From contig CAZRCZ010000002.1 in NCBI GenBank assembly GCA_964598765.1, positions 62,001-126,000 on the forward strand: a stretch of 64,000 nucleotides of DNA. The letters run 5' to 3'. Shown piece after piece: positions 7,895 to 17,435 of the stretch. Each line of letters begins with the position of its first letter. The stretch's first letter is position 1. Under the pieces are notes generated by a model. That model was given only the letters and a program-made list of their open reading frames with translations, was not told the origin of the DNA and did no database searches. Source of the stretch: CAZRCZ01 sp964598765 (lineage in GTDB: Bacteria > Sumerlaeota > Sumerlaeia > MVZB01 > JAJFLK01). The translations under genes and the position numbers were made by a program.

Positions 7895-9148
7895 TTACGG
7901 ATGCGGCGTCGGGGTCGGCGTCGCCGTCGGATCGCACGGGGCGCGGGGCCGGCGCTTTTGATCGTCCATCGCCCGCTCAATTTCCTTTTGCCACTTGGGA
8001 TCGGTTTCGGCCCCTTTCATTTGCTCCAGAACCCGCCGCGGCTCCTTGCCCGGCAGATGGGCGATGGCCTGAAGACAAGTATGGCGCGTTTTGTTGTCCG
8101 GCGAGGATTGATAAATTTCCACGAACTTCGGCAGACTCGCGGAATCCCCCAATTTCCCGAGCGCTTCAATCGCGGCCTGCCGGACCGGGAGATCGGCATG
8201 ATTTAGTGCCTCTTGGATTTTGGGGGTCGCCGATCGCGCGCAAAAGTCGCCTAACGCCTCAATGACCTCTTTTTTCATCTTAGGATTCGGGTCGTCAAGG
8301 TGGCCTGCGATCTCGGCGACCTCCGCAGGTCCAATGCTCCCATTCCTTCTCAGGAGGATGATCGCGCTTTCCTTCCCCTCGCGGAGATATTGAAGAAGAA
8401 TCGGCTTGGCTTCTTCCGGTGGCACCCGACCGGAGCCGGCAAGCCACGAGCCAAGACTCCCATAAGGCTCGGCGAATCCATGATCCCTTGCCTCAGACCA
8501 AAGCCGATTGATCACAGCGTCGGTATAGGAATTTTTTTGCTGGGTAAGCGCCATTTGCATTCCAAATAATGCGTTGTAGTGATGTTGCCTGTCCCATTCG
8601 ACCGGATGGTTTGCTCGGTCACGAATTTGGGCCTCCACGATCGCCGGCAAGGTATCGGATGGATATAGATAGAGGGAATCGAGCAACGCGCCCTCGAATA
8701 TGTATTTTCTACCATGCATTCCTGTATCCACAGCCAATCTCTCTTTCAACTGGGGATCTGCAAGAAGACGGACCAACAAGTTGGTCAGAAAATCGCCCAT
8801 CCGCAGGTCATCCGCATTTTGGCGGATGTCTCCGGGGGCGTCCCGCGATCCGTGTTCGTACACCATCACGCGGAGCAACCCCGTTGCTTGGTAACCATCG
8901 GCCTCTTGAAGGATGAAGTCCGTCGCTTTACTCAAAACATCGTCATATCTTGGATCCTTCACATTGGCCAAAATCTTTCTCAATTCCGCCGCCGACGCGA
9001 CGTCTCGATTGGCGGCCCCAACGATTAAACATCGCGAATCTCCATTCTGATCGGCGGATGAATCGGGGAGACATCCGGGCATTGCGAAGAGACAAAGGGT
9101 GAGAATGCCGATTGTCAATCCGCGCGAAGGCGCGTTGTATCTGTTCAT
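7895..9148 (-). CDS. HEAT-repeat lipoprotein
   Basis: A 417-residue exported protein. The signal peptide ends in the lipobox LFAMPGC, predicting lipid attachment at the Cys. The C-terminal half carries HEAT/PBS-lyase-like helical repeats, for example DPNPKMKKEVIEALGDF and LPVRQAAIEALGKLGD spaced about 31 residues apart. The tail is a Thr-Pro run (PTATPTPTPHP). Such repeats mediate protein binding, so a scaffold role in the periplasm or outer membrane is likely. The ATG at 9148 is chosen because GGAG lies 9 bases upstream. It starts 23 bp after the preceding gene and ends 12 bp before the next. Confidence 0.8.
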   Translation of the reverse strand: MNRYNAPSRGLTIGILTLCLFAMPGCLPDSSADQNGDSRCLIVGAANRDVASAAELRKILANVKDPRYDDVLSKATDFILQEADGYQATGLLRVMVYEHGSRDAPGDIRQNADDLRMGDFLTNLLVRLLADPQLKERLAVDTGMHGRKYIFEGALLDSLYLYPSDTLPAIVEAQIRDRANHPVEWDRQHHYNALFGMQMALTQQKNSYTDAVINRLWSEARDHGFAEPYGSLGSWLAGSGRVPPEEAKPILLQYLREGKESAIILLRRNGSIGPAEVAEIAGHLDDPNPKMKKEVIEALGDFCARSATPKIQEALNHADLPVRQAAIEALGKLGDSASLPKFVEIYQSSPDNKTRHTCLQAIAHLPGKEPRRVLEQMKGAETDPKWQKEIERAMDDQKRRPRAPCDPTATPTPTPHP

Positions 9149-9171
9149 TTGTGGAGACTCCATCCTCACCA

Positions 9172-9588
9172 CTATGGCCTCGGGTAGTTGCAATTGACCG
9201 TCCTGCTATACGCAGGCTTCCAAATTGTTTCGGCGGACTCAGGAATTGAGGAGGCTTGGTGGGCAATTGCCTTTACCCTTCCCTGCATATCAAGGATAAC
9301 GTCAGCTTGTAGCGCAATTATAGTGTGGTCAAGATCATCCTCGGCAGTTAGATAGATGTCCGTCCCAGATTCCTCGGCTTCTTTGTCATTCTTGAAATGC
9401 CATTCCTCGTGCTCCTGCACGTAGATCTGCAATAATTGGATGTTGCTTCCTTGGTTCACGTAGAAGGCCGATGAGGGATCGTAGAGAGCCGCCGCCGTAT
9501 TGGTATCAATTTCAAATGGCACCGAGCCGGGGCTTTCGACGTAAGCCCACCCTGCGTTCGGACCTTGACCCACAAAGGCGTAGGACAT
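9172..9588 (-). CDS. C-terminal part of a frameshifted lipoprotein, with HEEWH motif
   Basis: An open frame of 138 codons that looks like the continuation of the gene upstream in another frame. It begins MSYAFVGQGPNAGWAYVES and has no signal peptide. Near residue 60 it carries EHEEWH, a HExxH arrangement typical of zinc metallopeptidases; whether it binds metal is unknown. The upstream frame runs on for 130 bases as compositionally odd sequence, the sign of a frame change near 9590, at a run of four G. A perfect AAGGAGGT lies 14 bases before the ATG, so reinitiation as a separate protein is an alternative. Confidence 0.55.
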   Translation of the reverse strand: MSYAFVGQGPNAGWAYVESPGSVPFEIDTNTAAALYDPSSAFYVNQGSNIQLLQIYVQEHEEWHFKNDKEAEESGTDIYLTAEDDLDHTIIALQADVILDMQGRVKAIAHQASSIPESAETIWKPAYSRTVNCNYPRP

Positions 9589-10640
9589 CCCCAGGCTATT
9601 TTACCTCCTTGGCTGTGTATTAAGCGAATCCCGTCCGGAGTTGGAGGTTGATTGCCGATGTCGTCAACAAAATCACCTAGAAGGAAGGGATATAGCCAAG
9701 TTTCGCCCGCCAACGAGGAGACGCAAGGGTCCTCGCAACACAGATTGTGCCAATCGTCCAGACCCGGCTTGGTAATATCCGGTCCCGTGTATGGGTATAC
9801 TTTCACGTTCGTCGCATCCACATTCCATTCGATTCGCGGGAGAATTAGGACGGGTCTGGTGAGGAATTTGTGAACCGGTCCCGTCCAAGGGCAATCGAAT
9901 GAGACCTCGCAGGTGATTCTGGTCGCCTTGACCAGTTGCCCGCTCCATTCCGTCCCGGTTCCAACTTCGGAGGTTTGATCGGAGGTCCAGCGATAGGTCA
10001 CCGGATCGGGGGCGCCCGTGACCTTGACCGACCATTTTCCCATCTCCCCGCGCCGGAGGGTGAAGGGGCCGTCTATCCCGCTGACGTCCCAGAAATGGAC
10101 GTCCACCATTTCCCGAACTTGAGGATCATCCCACGTCTTGCAGTTCGTCCCCACGGGCAGGTTGTTCACTGCGTCGTCCATGAGGTTCGACAATCGCCAA
10201 GTCCCCGGGTTCCAACTCGGAATTCCGGTCCACTGCTGGATGACGCCGTCGTAAAAGGTCTGATCTTCGTCAATGAGAGTCTTCTCGCAGTCCCGGTTAA
10301 AAACATAGACCTGATAAATGTCCTTGTCGCCGAAGACGACGGCGTTCAAATGGAAATAAGCCGCCCAATCGCTTGGCCTCCAATTTTCACTTCCGGACGG
10401 AGGCAACCCGCCGGGAAACTCGACGCAAATCTCGCTTGCCGGATTGGCGTTCGTGGCGACGGGGAAGGATTGGTTGTAGGAGGGTTGCCAATCCACGTTT
10501 CCCAGAATGGGATCCCCCGGAAAGGTTTTGGGGCACGGCAGGCTGTTGCACGCGCAGTTGCATCCGGTCAGGATGAGCGGAAGAAGAAAGTAAGCCCGCA
10601 AGCCGATCCGAATGAGCGGATGAGCGAGTCTCCGACCCAT
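9456..10640 (-). CDS. Lipoprotein of unknown function, likely frameshifted near its 3' end
   Basis: A 394-codon frame. The N-terminus is a signal peptide with lipobox LILTGC, followed by a Cys-rich stretch (NCACNSLPC). The middle has an Ig-like look (about residues 205-245, KVTGAPDPVTYRWTS and ITCEVSF). The last 40 codons (LKLIPIRRRLSTIPHRPST and before) look like a wrong frame, and the frame starting at 9588 continues naturally. One extra G in the G run at about 9589-9592 would join both into a protein of about 490 residues ending in the HEEWH region. It is the first gene of the minus-strand envelope unit. Confidence 0.6.
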   Translation of the reverse strand: MGRRLAHPLIRIGLRAYFLLPLILTGCNCACNSLPCPKTFPGDPILGNVDWQPSYNQSFPVATNANPASEICVEFPGGLPPSGSENWRPSDWAAYFHLNAVVFGDKDIYQVYVFNRDCEKTLIDEDQTFYDGVIQQWTGIPSWNPGTWRLSNLMDDAVNNLPVGTNCKTWDDPQVREMVDVHFWDVSGIDGPFTLRRGEMGKWSVKVTGAPDPVTYRWTSDQTSEVGTGTEWSGQLVKATRITCEVSFDCPWTGPVHKFLTRPVLILPRIEWNVDATNVKVYPYTGPDITKPGLDDWHNLCCEDPCVSSLAGETWLYPFLLGDFVDDIGNQPPTPDGIRLIHSQGGKIAWGCPTPLWVKVRTQGGLTSKAPARCHLKLIPIRRRLSTIPHRPST

Positions 10641-10784
10641 GCCGTCATCTCCGACATCCTGCTTTTCGGGGGGGGGGGCAGGCTTTCAAACTTCATCCGT
10701 CAAACTCCCGCGCGGACCTTGAACCTTCGTTCTTGTTTGTCTTCTATAGTTCAACTTTTTCATCCCGTCAACTTTATTTGCAAA

Positions 10785-11774
10785 TCAAGAAGCGAGAAGC
10801 TGATACAGGGCTGGAACCGTTTGGAGATGGTCCCCTTGGACGTAATAGCCTTTGCCGCCGAAGGCTTGGGGGATGCGGACGACGACGCTTTTGATGTCGC
10901 GCTGATAGTAGCCTTCGGCGCGTTCGTTGCCGATGTCCTCGGTTCGGGCCGGGCGGATGTCGAAACTGGCCGTGGTGAAATTTTTCGGCGGATGCCCGAC
11001 GTTCGCGCACATCGAGCACGCCTTCAAAAAAATTTCGGGTCCCATGACCGCCGAACCGATGTTGAGGAAAACGCCCCCTCGACGCATCTTCTCGACCTCG
11101 GCGCAAAAAATCGCAAAATCGCGCCCGGAGCATCCCCCCTTGGCCGAGGGGTCCCAATCGGGGAATTGGTCAATGATGTCGGTCCCGATGGAGGCATGGA
11201 TGGTAATCGGCGTGTTGCGCGTCAATCCTGCTGACAGGAGACTGAGATCGCGCCGGGGGAAATCCAGCTTTTGGGGAAACGGCTCGCCGGCGATCAATCT
11301 TCCCAAGGCTTCTCCCGCGCCGATCTTGAGTTTCTCGCCGTGCGTCAGCGCGCCGTTAATGAGCCGTCCGGTCTGCTCGGCGAATCCGAATTCCCCCTTG
11401 GGAAGCGCGCGCGGAACGTCCTCGCTGGTCATTCCATTCAAGGCAAGCTCAAGGTCGTGGATCATACCGGCGGCATTCATGCCGACGAGCGTGAGCAACC
11501 CGCGACGAATCAAATCGGCCATGAGGGGACCAAAGCCGTTTTTAATCAGATGCGCGCCGGTCAGCAAGATGACGGGATGCCCCTCGGCCCGCGCTTTGCG
11601 AATCGCTTCAACGACCGCGCGAAGTTCTGGGGAATCAAAGATAAGGGGACAGGATACCAATTTCTCGGGGGACGCGAGGTTTTCCACGCGAACCTTGCTC
11701 GGGCGCGTGTTCAGATCATAAGTCCGAATCCGGCCGGCGTCGAAGATGGGAAACCGGCCGCGATATTCGAGCAT
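10785..11774 (-). CDS. Conserved protein, deoxyhypusine-synthase-like fold (tentative)
   Basis: A 329-residue soluble protein. Its N-terminal RIRTYDLNTRPSKV, the segment VILLTGAHLIKNGFGP and the segment ITIHASIGTDIIDQ are conserved features I associate with a family of roughly 330-residue bacterial proteins of unknown function, sometimes labelled deoxyhypusine-synthase-like because of a Rossmann-type NAD site. I cannot confirm the catalytic lysine of deoxyhypusine synthase, and bacteria normally lack eIF5A, so the name should not be read as a function. It lies 45 bp downstream of rpmE on the same strand and may be cotranscribed with it. No clear ribosome binding site was found. Confidence 0.6.
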   Translation of the reverse strand: MLEYRGRFPIFDAGRIRTYDLNTRPSKVRVENLASPEKLVSCPLIFDSPELRAVVEAIRKARAEGHPVILLTGAHLIKNGFGPLMADLIRRGLLTLVGMNAAGMIHDLELALNGMTSEDVPRALPKGEFGFAEQTGRLINGALTHGEKLKIGAGEALGRLIAGEPFPQKLDFPRRDLSLLSAGLTRNTPITIHASIGTDIIDQFPDWDPSAKGGCSGRDFAIFCAEVEKMRRGGVFLNIGSAVMGPEIFLKACSMCANVGHPPKNFTTASFDIRPARTEDIGNERAEGYYQRDIKSVVVRIPQAFGGKGYYVQGDHLQTVPALYQLLAS

Positions 11775-11819
11775 GGATTTTCAGCCGCGAAAAGGCGCAA
11801 AAGACGAAAAGTTGAAGGA

Positions 11820-12038
11820 CTATTCCTTGGTGGCGCCGGCGAACTTTTTATAGCGTTGCTGGAATTTTTCCACCCGCCCGGCGGTATCCACGAATTTCTG
11901 CTTGCCGGTGAAATAGGGGTGGCAGGCGGCGCAGATTTCGAGCTTTCTCAGCGGTTTGGTGCAACGCACGGTATAGGTCGCGCCGCAGGCGCATTGAATC
12001 GTCGTCAGTTCGTATTTGGGATGAATTTCCGGTTTCAT
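11820..12038 (-). CDS. rpmE: 50S ribosomal protein L31
   Basis: A 72-residue protein with the full L31 pattern: MKPEIHPKY start, four zinc-binding cysteines (Cys16, Cys18, Cys36, Cys39, the C+ form that does not need the zinc-free paralogue) and the [20 protein letters not shown] signature. It binds the 50S central protuberance and the inter-subunit bridge. An AAGGAGCGAGGA sequence precedes the ATG. It follows dnaJ and the HI0933-like gene on the minus strand. Confidence 0.97.
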   Translation of the reverse strand: MKPEIHPKYELTTIQCACGATYTVRCTKPLRKLEICAACHPYFTGKQKFVDTAGRVEKFQQRYKKFAGATKE

Positions 12039-12106
12039 GTCTTGAATCCTCGCTCCTTGGCGCAGTGGCCAAACCTTGATCTTTTATCGCGCCGGGGGGG
12101 TGAAAG

Positions 12107-13444
12107 TCAAGAATTTGGTCCCATCCGCGCGGAGGCCGCTTGCGGAGCCGTCGCTTCGCCGCGCAAGGAGGCGACGGCTCCGCGTCCGGCCAGATAGCCC
12201 GAGGACCACGCCCACTGAAAATTGAAGCCCCCGATTTTGCCGTCCACGTCCAGAACTTCGCCGCAGAGAAAAAGCCCTGGGACCTTGCGCGATTCCATCG
12301 CACGCGCGTCAATTTCGCGCAGGTCCACTCCTCCTGCGGTGGCTTCGGCGAAGGCGTAACCCCGGTCGCCGATCACTTCAAGCGGCAATCGGGTCATTCG
12401 TATCGCCAGCGCGCGACGGTGGTCACGGGACAAATTGGATAGTGAGGACAGACCTTCGGTCAGCGCCTTGGCGAAGCGATCGGGATACAATTCTCCAATG
12501 ATTGAAGCGGCGGGTCGTCCGGGATGGCGTCGCGCCTGATTTTTGAGCCATTCATCGGCGGCTTCGGGAGTTTGAAAATTCGGGTGAGCCATCGTGACGC
12601 GAAATTTCTCTTTGGGATGTTCCAGTCGGGCGCGTAGAAGATGGCGCGAAAAATTCATAACGACGGGTCCGCTGATCCCCAAATGGGTGAAAAGAAGCGA
12701 ACCGTGGAGTTCGATGATTTTACGTCCCGCTTCGTTCTCCAGCCTCAAACCGGCGTCCAACGTAAGACCGCTGAATTCCTCGAATCTCCCTCCAAGATCG
12801 TTAGATTTACGCAGAACCAGCGGCACGAGAGCCCGCGTCACGGGAACAATCGTGTGCCCCATGCGATTGAGAATTTCAAGTCCTCGCCCGTCGCTTCCTG
12901 ATTTTGGAAGAGCCAATCCTCCGGTGGCGACGATCAAACGCCGGGTAAAGATCGTTTGGCGATCCGCAGGGGTCAGTTCAAAGCCGCGATCGCTTGGGTG
13001 GAAATCCGCAATGCGCGTTCCGGAAACCAGATGCACGCCCAGATGGGCGGTTCGCATCAACAACGCATCCAAGACGGTTCGCGCCTGATTGCTGACGGGG
13101 AAATACTTGCCGCTCGGCTCCAGTTTAAGCCGGACTCCAAGTCTTTCCATCCAGCGCACAGTTTGATCCTCTCCGAACGCCTTGAGAACTTTGCGGATGA
13201 TGGAACGGGGTCCGCCGAAAAAATCCTCCGCCATGACCGATTTGTTGGTGACGTTGCATCGTCCGCCGCCGCTGACGAGGATTTTGGCTCCGGGCTTTTT
13301 CGCGCCCTCGAAAAGATGGATGCGCAAGCCCGAACCCTGCGCGGCTTTTCCGGCGAAGATCGCGGCGGCCAATCCCGCCGCTCCGGCTCCGATGATGGCG
13401 ATGTCCGTTTCCAATCTCGGAGCGACTCCGCAAGCCGGAATCAC
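12107..13444 (-). CDS. NAD(P)/FAD-dependent oxidoreductase, HI0933 (YhiN) family
   Basis: A 445-residue flavoprotein. The FAD dinucleotide motif [19 protein letters not shown] is at about residues 14-32, followed by the family marker [14 protein letters not shown], and the C-terminal [23 protein letters not shown] closes the FAD site. Family substrate is not established. It starts with GTG at 13444, which overlaps the dnaJ stop (GTGA), implying translational coupling. The last 25 codons ([16 protein letters not shown]) come from a palindromic repeat at 12142-12183, so the natural C-terminus was probably extended by a repeat insertion. Confidence 0.88.
   Translation of the reverse strand: MIPACGVAPRLETDIAIIGAGAAGLAAAIFAGKAAQGSGLRIHLFEGAKKPGAKILVSGGGRCNVTNKSVMAEDFFGGPRSIIRKVLKAFGEDQTVRWMERLGVRLKLEPSGKYFPVSNQARTVLDALLMRTAHLGVHLVSGTRIADFHPSDRGFELTPADRQTIFTRRLIVATGGLALPKSGSDGRGLEILNRMGHTIVPVTRALVPLVLRKSNDLGGRFEEFSGLTLDAGLRLENEAGRKIIELHGSLLFTHLGISGPVVMNFSRHLLRARLEHPKEKFRVTMAHPNFQTPEAADEWLKNQARRHPGRPAASIIGELYPDRFAKALTEGLSSLSNLSRDHRRALAIRMTRLPLEVIGDRGYAFAEATAGGVDLREIDARAMESRKVPGLFLCGEVLDVDGKIGGFNFQWAWSSGYLAGRGAVASLRGEATAPQAASARMGPNS
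12142..12183. repeat. GC-rich palindromic element inside the HI0933-like gene
   Basis: GCGGAGCCGTCGC (12142-12154) and GCGACGGCTCCGC (12171-12183) are perfect 13-bp inverted repeats with a 16-base loop. The element encodes the C-terminal [10 protein letters not shown] tail of the flavoprotein. Confidence 0.75.
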
Positions 13445-14607
13445 TCTTCCTTTTTGCCGATGATTTCCTCGATGGAATCCTTCATTTTTTCAAAGAAACC
13501 TTTTTCCTCGTGCGCTTGGCCGGGAACTTCCCCCATTTCCTTGGCGAATTCGCGCAAAAGTTCCTTCTGTCTGTCACCGAGTTTTTTGGGAACTTGAATC
13601 CTGACGTGGGCGTGCAGGGTTCCGCGCGGCGCCTTTTCCGCGTCGCCGTGGGGAACGCCGTGATTGGGAATCTTGAATTGCTGGCCGGGTTGCGTTCCGG
13701 AGGGAATTTTTAATTTTGCCGGTCCCCACGGCGTCTGAACTTCCAGTTCTTCCCCCAACGCCGCCTGAGCGAAGGATATGGGTTGCTCGTAATGGAGATC
13801 GAAACCGTCGCGCTCGTATCGTTCATGATTCTCGACGGTCAGGACGACGTAAAGATCGCCGCGCGGACTTCCCGGCGGACCCGCCTCTCCCTCGCCGATG
13901 ACGCGCAGTTGGGTTCCGGTCTCGACGCCGCGCGGGATGCGGAGCGAAATCTTGGCCCGCTCGCTTGTCCGGCCGGCGCCGCCGCACGTTTCGCAGGGAT
14001 TGGAAACGATTTCACCTCGCCCGTGACAAACGTCGCAGGTGGTCGTCAGGTGAAAGAACCCCTGCATGACGTGGAGTTGACCCGACCCGCCGCATCGGTT
14101 GCATTTTTTCGGTTTGCTCCCGGCCTTGTGTCCCGATCCGCCGCAGGTCTTGCACGATTCCAAACGCTTGAGCGTCAGTTCGGATTCCTTGCCGTGAAGA
14201 ACGTCGTCGAGAAGGATGCCTAGGTGAACCCGAATGTCCCGCCCGCGCGCTCGTCCGCGCGTTCGCGCTCCGCCGCCGAAACCGAACAGACTGCCGATCA
14301 GGTTGCCGAAAATATCGTCGAAGTCTTGCGCGTGGTGGAAATCCTCCCAGTTGAAACCGCCGTGATGAAACGCCCCTTTGACCCCTTCATAGCCGTATTG
14401 ATCGTAGAGACGCTTTTTCTCCGGATCGCTTAGAACCTCATAGGCCTCGGCGATTTCCTTGAAATGTTCCTCGGCTTCCTTGTCTCCCGGATTCTTGTCG
14501 GGATGATAACGGATGGCGAGTTTTCGATAGGCGCGCTTGATGTCCTCCCCGGATGCCTCTCGCCCCACGCCGAGGATTTGGTAGTAGTCTTTGCTCTTTG
14601 AACCCAT
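13441..14607 (-). CDS. dnaJ: Chaperone DnaJ
   Basis: A 388-residue co-chaperone of DnaK. It has the J domain (residues 1-70, with the HPD motif in RYHPDKNPG), a Gly/Phe-rich linker ([16 protein letters not shown]), four zinc-finger repeats [24 protein letters not shown] and CETCGGAG, and the C-terminal substrate-binding domains. It stimulates DnaK ATPase and delivers unfolded clients. The start at 14607 gives the standard [14 protein letters not shown] opening; the frame is open 37 codons further up but that part is unlike DnaJ. dnaK and grpE are not in the window. The stop overlaps the GTG of the next gene. Confidence 0.96.
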   Translation of the reverse strand: MGSKSKDYYQILGVGREASGEDIKRAYRKLAIRYHPDKNPGDKEAEEHFKEIAEAYEVLSDPEKKRLYDQYGYEGVKGAFHHGGFNWEDFHHAQDFDDIFGNLIGSLFGFGGGARTRGRARGRDIRVHLGILLDDVLHGKESELTLKRLESCKTCGGSGHKAGSKPKKCNRCGGSGQLHVMQGFFHLTTTCDVCHGRGEIVSNPCETCGGAGRTSERAKISLRIPRGVETGTQLRVIGEGEAGPPGSPRGDLYVVLTVENHERYERDGFDLHYEQPISFAQAALGEELEVQTPWGPAKLKIPSGTQPGQQFKIPNHGVPHGDAEKAPRGTLHAHVRIQVPKKLGDRQKELLREFAKEMGEVPGQAHEEKGFFEKMKDSIEEIIGKKEE

Positions 14608-15011
14608 AAGGTTGAATCCTGCGGTTGGCGCATCAAGTTGCGCCATCAATGCGCGGAACCCGGGCAGTTTACACGAGGCAAAGTCCTTTCGTAAAGTGGG
14701 GAACGACGAGTTGCTCATCGGGGTATTTCTAATCCCAACCAGAGAAAATCGTTTTCCTCATCACAATCGAGCAACCGCGCAATCACAGGTCCGGAGAGCG
14801 ATCCGAGCTAGATGGCTCCCATGTCACCAAACAATCTTGAAGGGGCGCTCGTCATGTAATGTGCAAAATCCGGTTGACCGGCATTCTTGTTGCCTTGGAT
14901 AATCAAGCCGAAGGAATCAAGAGCCTGTCGGTCGAAGTCGTCTCCGAAAGGATGACCGAGCGCCGGGTTGGAGCAATTGCTTCAGATTCCAAACGGAGAG
15001 GAGAGACGAAG
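14608..15011. other. Intergenic region between divergent genes, no feature recognised
   Basis: About 400 bp between the dnaJ start and the next plus-strand gene. It must hold promoters for both directions. I found no convincing hexamer pair, RNA element or repeat here, although GAGAGGAGAGACGAAG just before 15012 is a strong ribosome binding site. Confidence 0.5.
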
Positions 15012-15815
15012 ATGGATTCACGAAAAGCGTTTTGCGCCAAAATATTGGGTTTGGGAATTTGGGTTTTGGCGGTGGGAGGGTTCGGTTTCCCTCAAATCGG
15101 CTTTGCTTTGGAGGCAAAGGATTTGGTGGGCTACTGGGATGGAGTGACGCTGAACCCTGCCACCGGCGAAAAGGCCCGTTGTTCCTTTGACGTGTGGCTG
15201 GATGGAGACAGATTGGTCGTCTTGGGGGCCAACAAAGGCCTCGTGAGAACGTTTACCGAGAATTCATTCAGGGATGGGAAGTTGGAAATCGTCGAGCACT
15301 TTGTTCCGGTCCAATTTCCCAAGGGGGGAGTGCGGTTGCGGGGAACGGTCAGCGAGGATAAGGTGTTCAAATTCGAGTGGCGCATGTCCAACAATCTTGA
15401 GGAACCCGAACCGGGGGACTTTTCCGGCACCGGCGAGGCAAAATGGGTGAACTTGGCGAATGCGCCGGAAGTTCCCGACGCGGATTTGACCGGAACCTTC
15501 AAGGGGCAATCGGTCGTTCCTCCGGCGGCCGACGGCAATACTCCGCAGACCAAAACCGATTTCGCGCTTACCTTGGAGGACGTGGGCAAACAAGTCAGCG
15601 GCAAGGTCAAAATTCACCGCGTCGCGGCGGATGGAGAGCGATCGGATGAATACACCGTCGTTGAAATTCGCCGATCACACAATCGAATTTTCATCAGTTG
15701 CAAAGGCGAGAACGACAAGAAGGGACGGCTCGCCGGAAGCCTGACGCCCACGGGATTTCAGGCGTTCTATGAATTTCCAAGCAACACAAGCGGGGAAGTC
15801 ACGCTGAAGAAATGA
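15012..15815 (+). CDS. Secreted protein of unknown function
   Basis: A 267-residue protein with an N-terminal signal peptide (basic MDSRKAFCAK, hydrophobic ILGLGIWVLAVGGFGF, cleavage likely after QIGFA or ALEA). The mature part looks all-beta and has two similar halves: GYWDGVTLNPATGEKARCSF and GTFKGQSVVPPAADGNTPQT open comparable segments that end in SGTGEA or SGKVKI, so an internal duplication of a lipocalin-like or DUF-type beta fold is possible. No enzyme motif is visible. The ATG at 15012 follows AGGAGAG. It converges on the cytochrome/monooxygenase-like gene with a hairpin between. Confidence 0.65.
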   Translation: MDSRKAFCAKILGLGIWVLAVGGFGFPQIGFALEAKDLVGYWDGVTLNPATGEKARCSFDVWLDGDRLVVLGANKGLVRTFTENSFRDGKLEIVEHFVPVQFPKGGVRLRGTVSEDKVFKFEWRMSNNLEEPEPGDFSGTGEAKWVNLANAPEVPDADLTGTFKGQSVVPPAADGNTPQTKTDFALTLEDVGKQVSGKVKIHRVAADGERSDEYTVVEIRRSHNRIFISCKGENDKKGRLAGSLTPTGFQAFYEFPSNTSGEVTLKK

Positions 15816-15858
15816 TATTTCCGATCGGCCCAACCGAATCCCCGTGTGGCATGAATCA

Positions 15859-15905
15859 ACGGACGCCGAGCTAAACGGCGCCCGTTAATCTTTAAGGCTT
15901 TTTTC
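15859..15905. terminator. Putative terminator between convergent genes
   Basis: ACGGACGCCG (15859-15868) pairs with CGGCGCCCGT (15876-15885) with one mismatch and a 7-base loop. A T run (15899-15904) follows 13 bases later, further than in a typical intrinsic terminator. It could serve the plus-strand gene ending at 15815 and possibly the minus-strand gene ending at 15916. Confidence 0.45.
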
Positions 15906-15915
15906 GTTGTCCGGA

Positions 15916-17217
15916 CTATTCCTTGGCCGAGGCGATTTCCGCCTTGCCGTCCGGTTTTTCATCCTTCTCCGGGTCGGTGGAACAATAGGTCAGCCAGCCT
16001 AGCATCATTTCATCGGTCGTCGGACCACCGAAATGCACGGGAACCGATGAATCGGGATTGGCGGCGTTTCCCTTGGAATTGTCGAAGTGCATCGTGACTT
16101 CGATCCGGGTTCCCGCAGGGATTTTCTTCGGCGTTTTGAATTCGTATCCGGTCTGCCAGTTGAAATCATAACGCGGAACGTAGAGCAACGTCTCTTGCGT
16201 CCCGTCCGGATAAAACGCGACGTATTTGGCGTCCTTCCCGCGCACGTGCATGTGCGGCATCAGGTCCATGATCGTCGTGTCTTTGTCGAAAACCCGCGCC
16301 GAGCCGACTTCCCAATTCGGATGGCCGGGGGGAATTTCAAAATCATGGTTGCCGATGGCGTCAATGTGAAGCTGATGCTTCACGGGTTTGGCATGGAATT
16401 TGATCGCCGCCTTGGACACGTCCCAAACGCCCGTCCCCGGACCTTTCTCCTTGTGGTAGTGCATGGCGAAGACAAATTTCGATCCCTTTTTCAGGAGTAG
16501 TCCGTAGCCGTCGGGATAATGATCGGGATCGTTTCCCGGCGCGATACCACCGAGCATGCCGCGGTCGGTCTGAATTTTCGAGCCGGGTGCATAGGCATAT
16601 CCGATGATGTGATGCACAACCTTACTCCCGGCTTTGAATTCCAATCCCTGAATGTATTTGTCCTCCGGCAACTGCGCCTCGGTCAATTGGGTCGTGAAGT
16701 TAATGTAGAGGTCCTCCACGTCGTCCTTGACGAAATAGGGTTTAGGCATCTCAAGGACCAAATCCGGTTGGCCGATGGCCCACTCGCCGGTCGCATAAAC
16801 CGCCGGTTTGGGAGCATCTTCGGGGCGGCCTTCCGGCGCGCCGGAGTTCACCCACTTGGCGAAGGTTTCCATCGCCTCTTTGCTCAAGCCCCGCTCGTTG
16901 GCGAAGACTCCTGAAAATTCGGAGGCGGCGTGCCACGGCGGCATTCTCTTGGCGTTGATTTGTTGCGTGATGGACTTCACCCAAGGACGAACGTCGGCGT
17001 AACTCACCAGCGGCATTGGCGCGACCATCCCCCCCATGTTGACGCCGGACGGACGATGGCAATTCTGGCAGTTTTCCTGCAATATCGGCGCGATGTCCTT
17101 GTAGAAGGTGAGAGATTGAACGGGCGCGTTGTCGTCACACCGGCCCGCCGAAGGAACCGCGATTATTGCCGACATCGCCAGCGCGCAAACAAATCCCCGA
17201 ATGAGATATTTCTTCAT
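15916..17217 (-). CDS. Secreted cytochrome c / copper type II monooxygenase-like protein
   Basis: A 433-residue exported protein: signal peptide MKKYLIRGFVCALAMSAIIA, then a c-type heme motif CQNCH (about residue 55) in a short cytochrome domain with a possible Met ligand in MGGMVAPM, then a beta-rich C-terminal region with KVVHHIIGYA, MHYHKEKG and MPHMHVRGK. Those His-rich strands resemble the copper-binding domains of ascorbate-dependent type II monooxygenases, and the same architecture is frequent in Planctomycetes and Acidobacteria. Oxidative function is inferred; the substrate is unknown. The ATG at 17217 has AAGGAGAGGAC upstream; 56 codons of open frame further up look non-coding. Confidence 0.78.
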   Translation of the reverse strand: MKKYLIRGFVCALAMSAIIAVPSAGRCDDNAPVQSLTFYKDIAPILQENCQNCHRPSGVNMGGMVAPMPLVSYADVRPWVKSITQQINAKRMPPWHAASEFSGVFANERGLSKEAMETFAKWVNSGAPEGRPEDAPKPAVYATGEWAIGQPDLVLEMPKPYFVKDDVEDLYINFTTQLTEAQLPEDKYIQGLEFKAGSKVVHHIIGYAYAPGSKIQTDRGMLGGIAPGNDPDHYPDGYGLLLKKGSKFVFAMHYHKEKGPGTGVWDVSKAAIKFHAKPVKHQLHIDAIGNHDFEIPPGHPNWEVGSARVFDKDTTIMDLMPHMHVRGKDAKYVAFYPDGTQETLLYVPRYDFNWQTGYEFKTPKKIPAGTRIEVTMHFDNSKGNAANPDSSVPVHFGGPTTDEMMLGWLTYCSTDPEKDEKPDGKAEIASAKE

Positions 17218-17435
17218 GAAGTCCTCTCCTTCCATGACGTTCGTCCTGTCCTCGATCCTTCCAAAGTTGGGGTTCGGAATCAAAGGATTTCTCGGAATTG
17301 GGAATTTAATCCTTGGTGGATGGAGGGAGGGCGATTTCATTTTAATTGCCTTGTTCGCCGTTTCGAGAGTATGAATAACCCCCATGGCAACTGCGAGGAA
17401 TTTGCCGTCCTAATTCTCGGACCGGTTTCCGCCAC

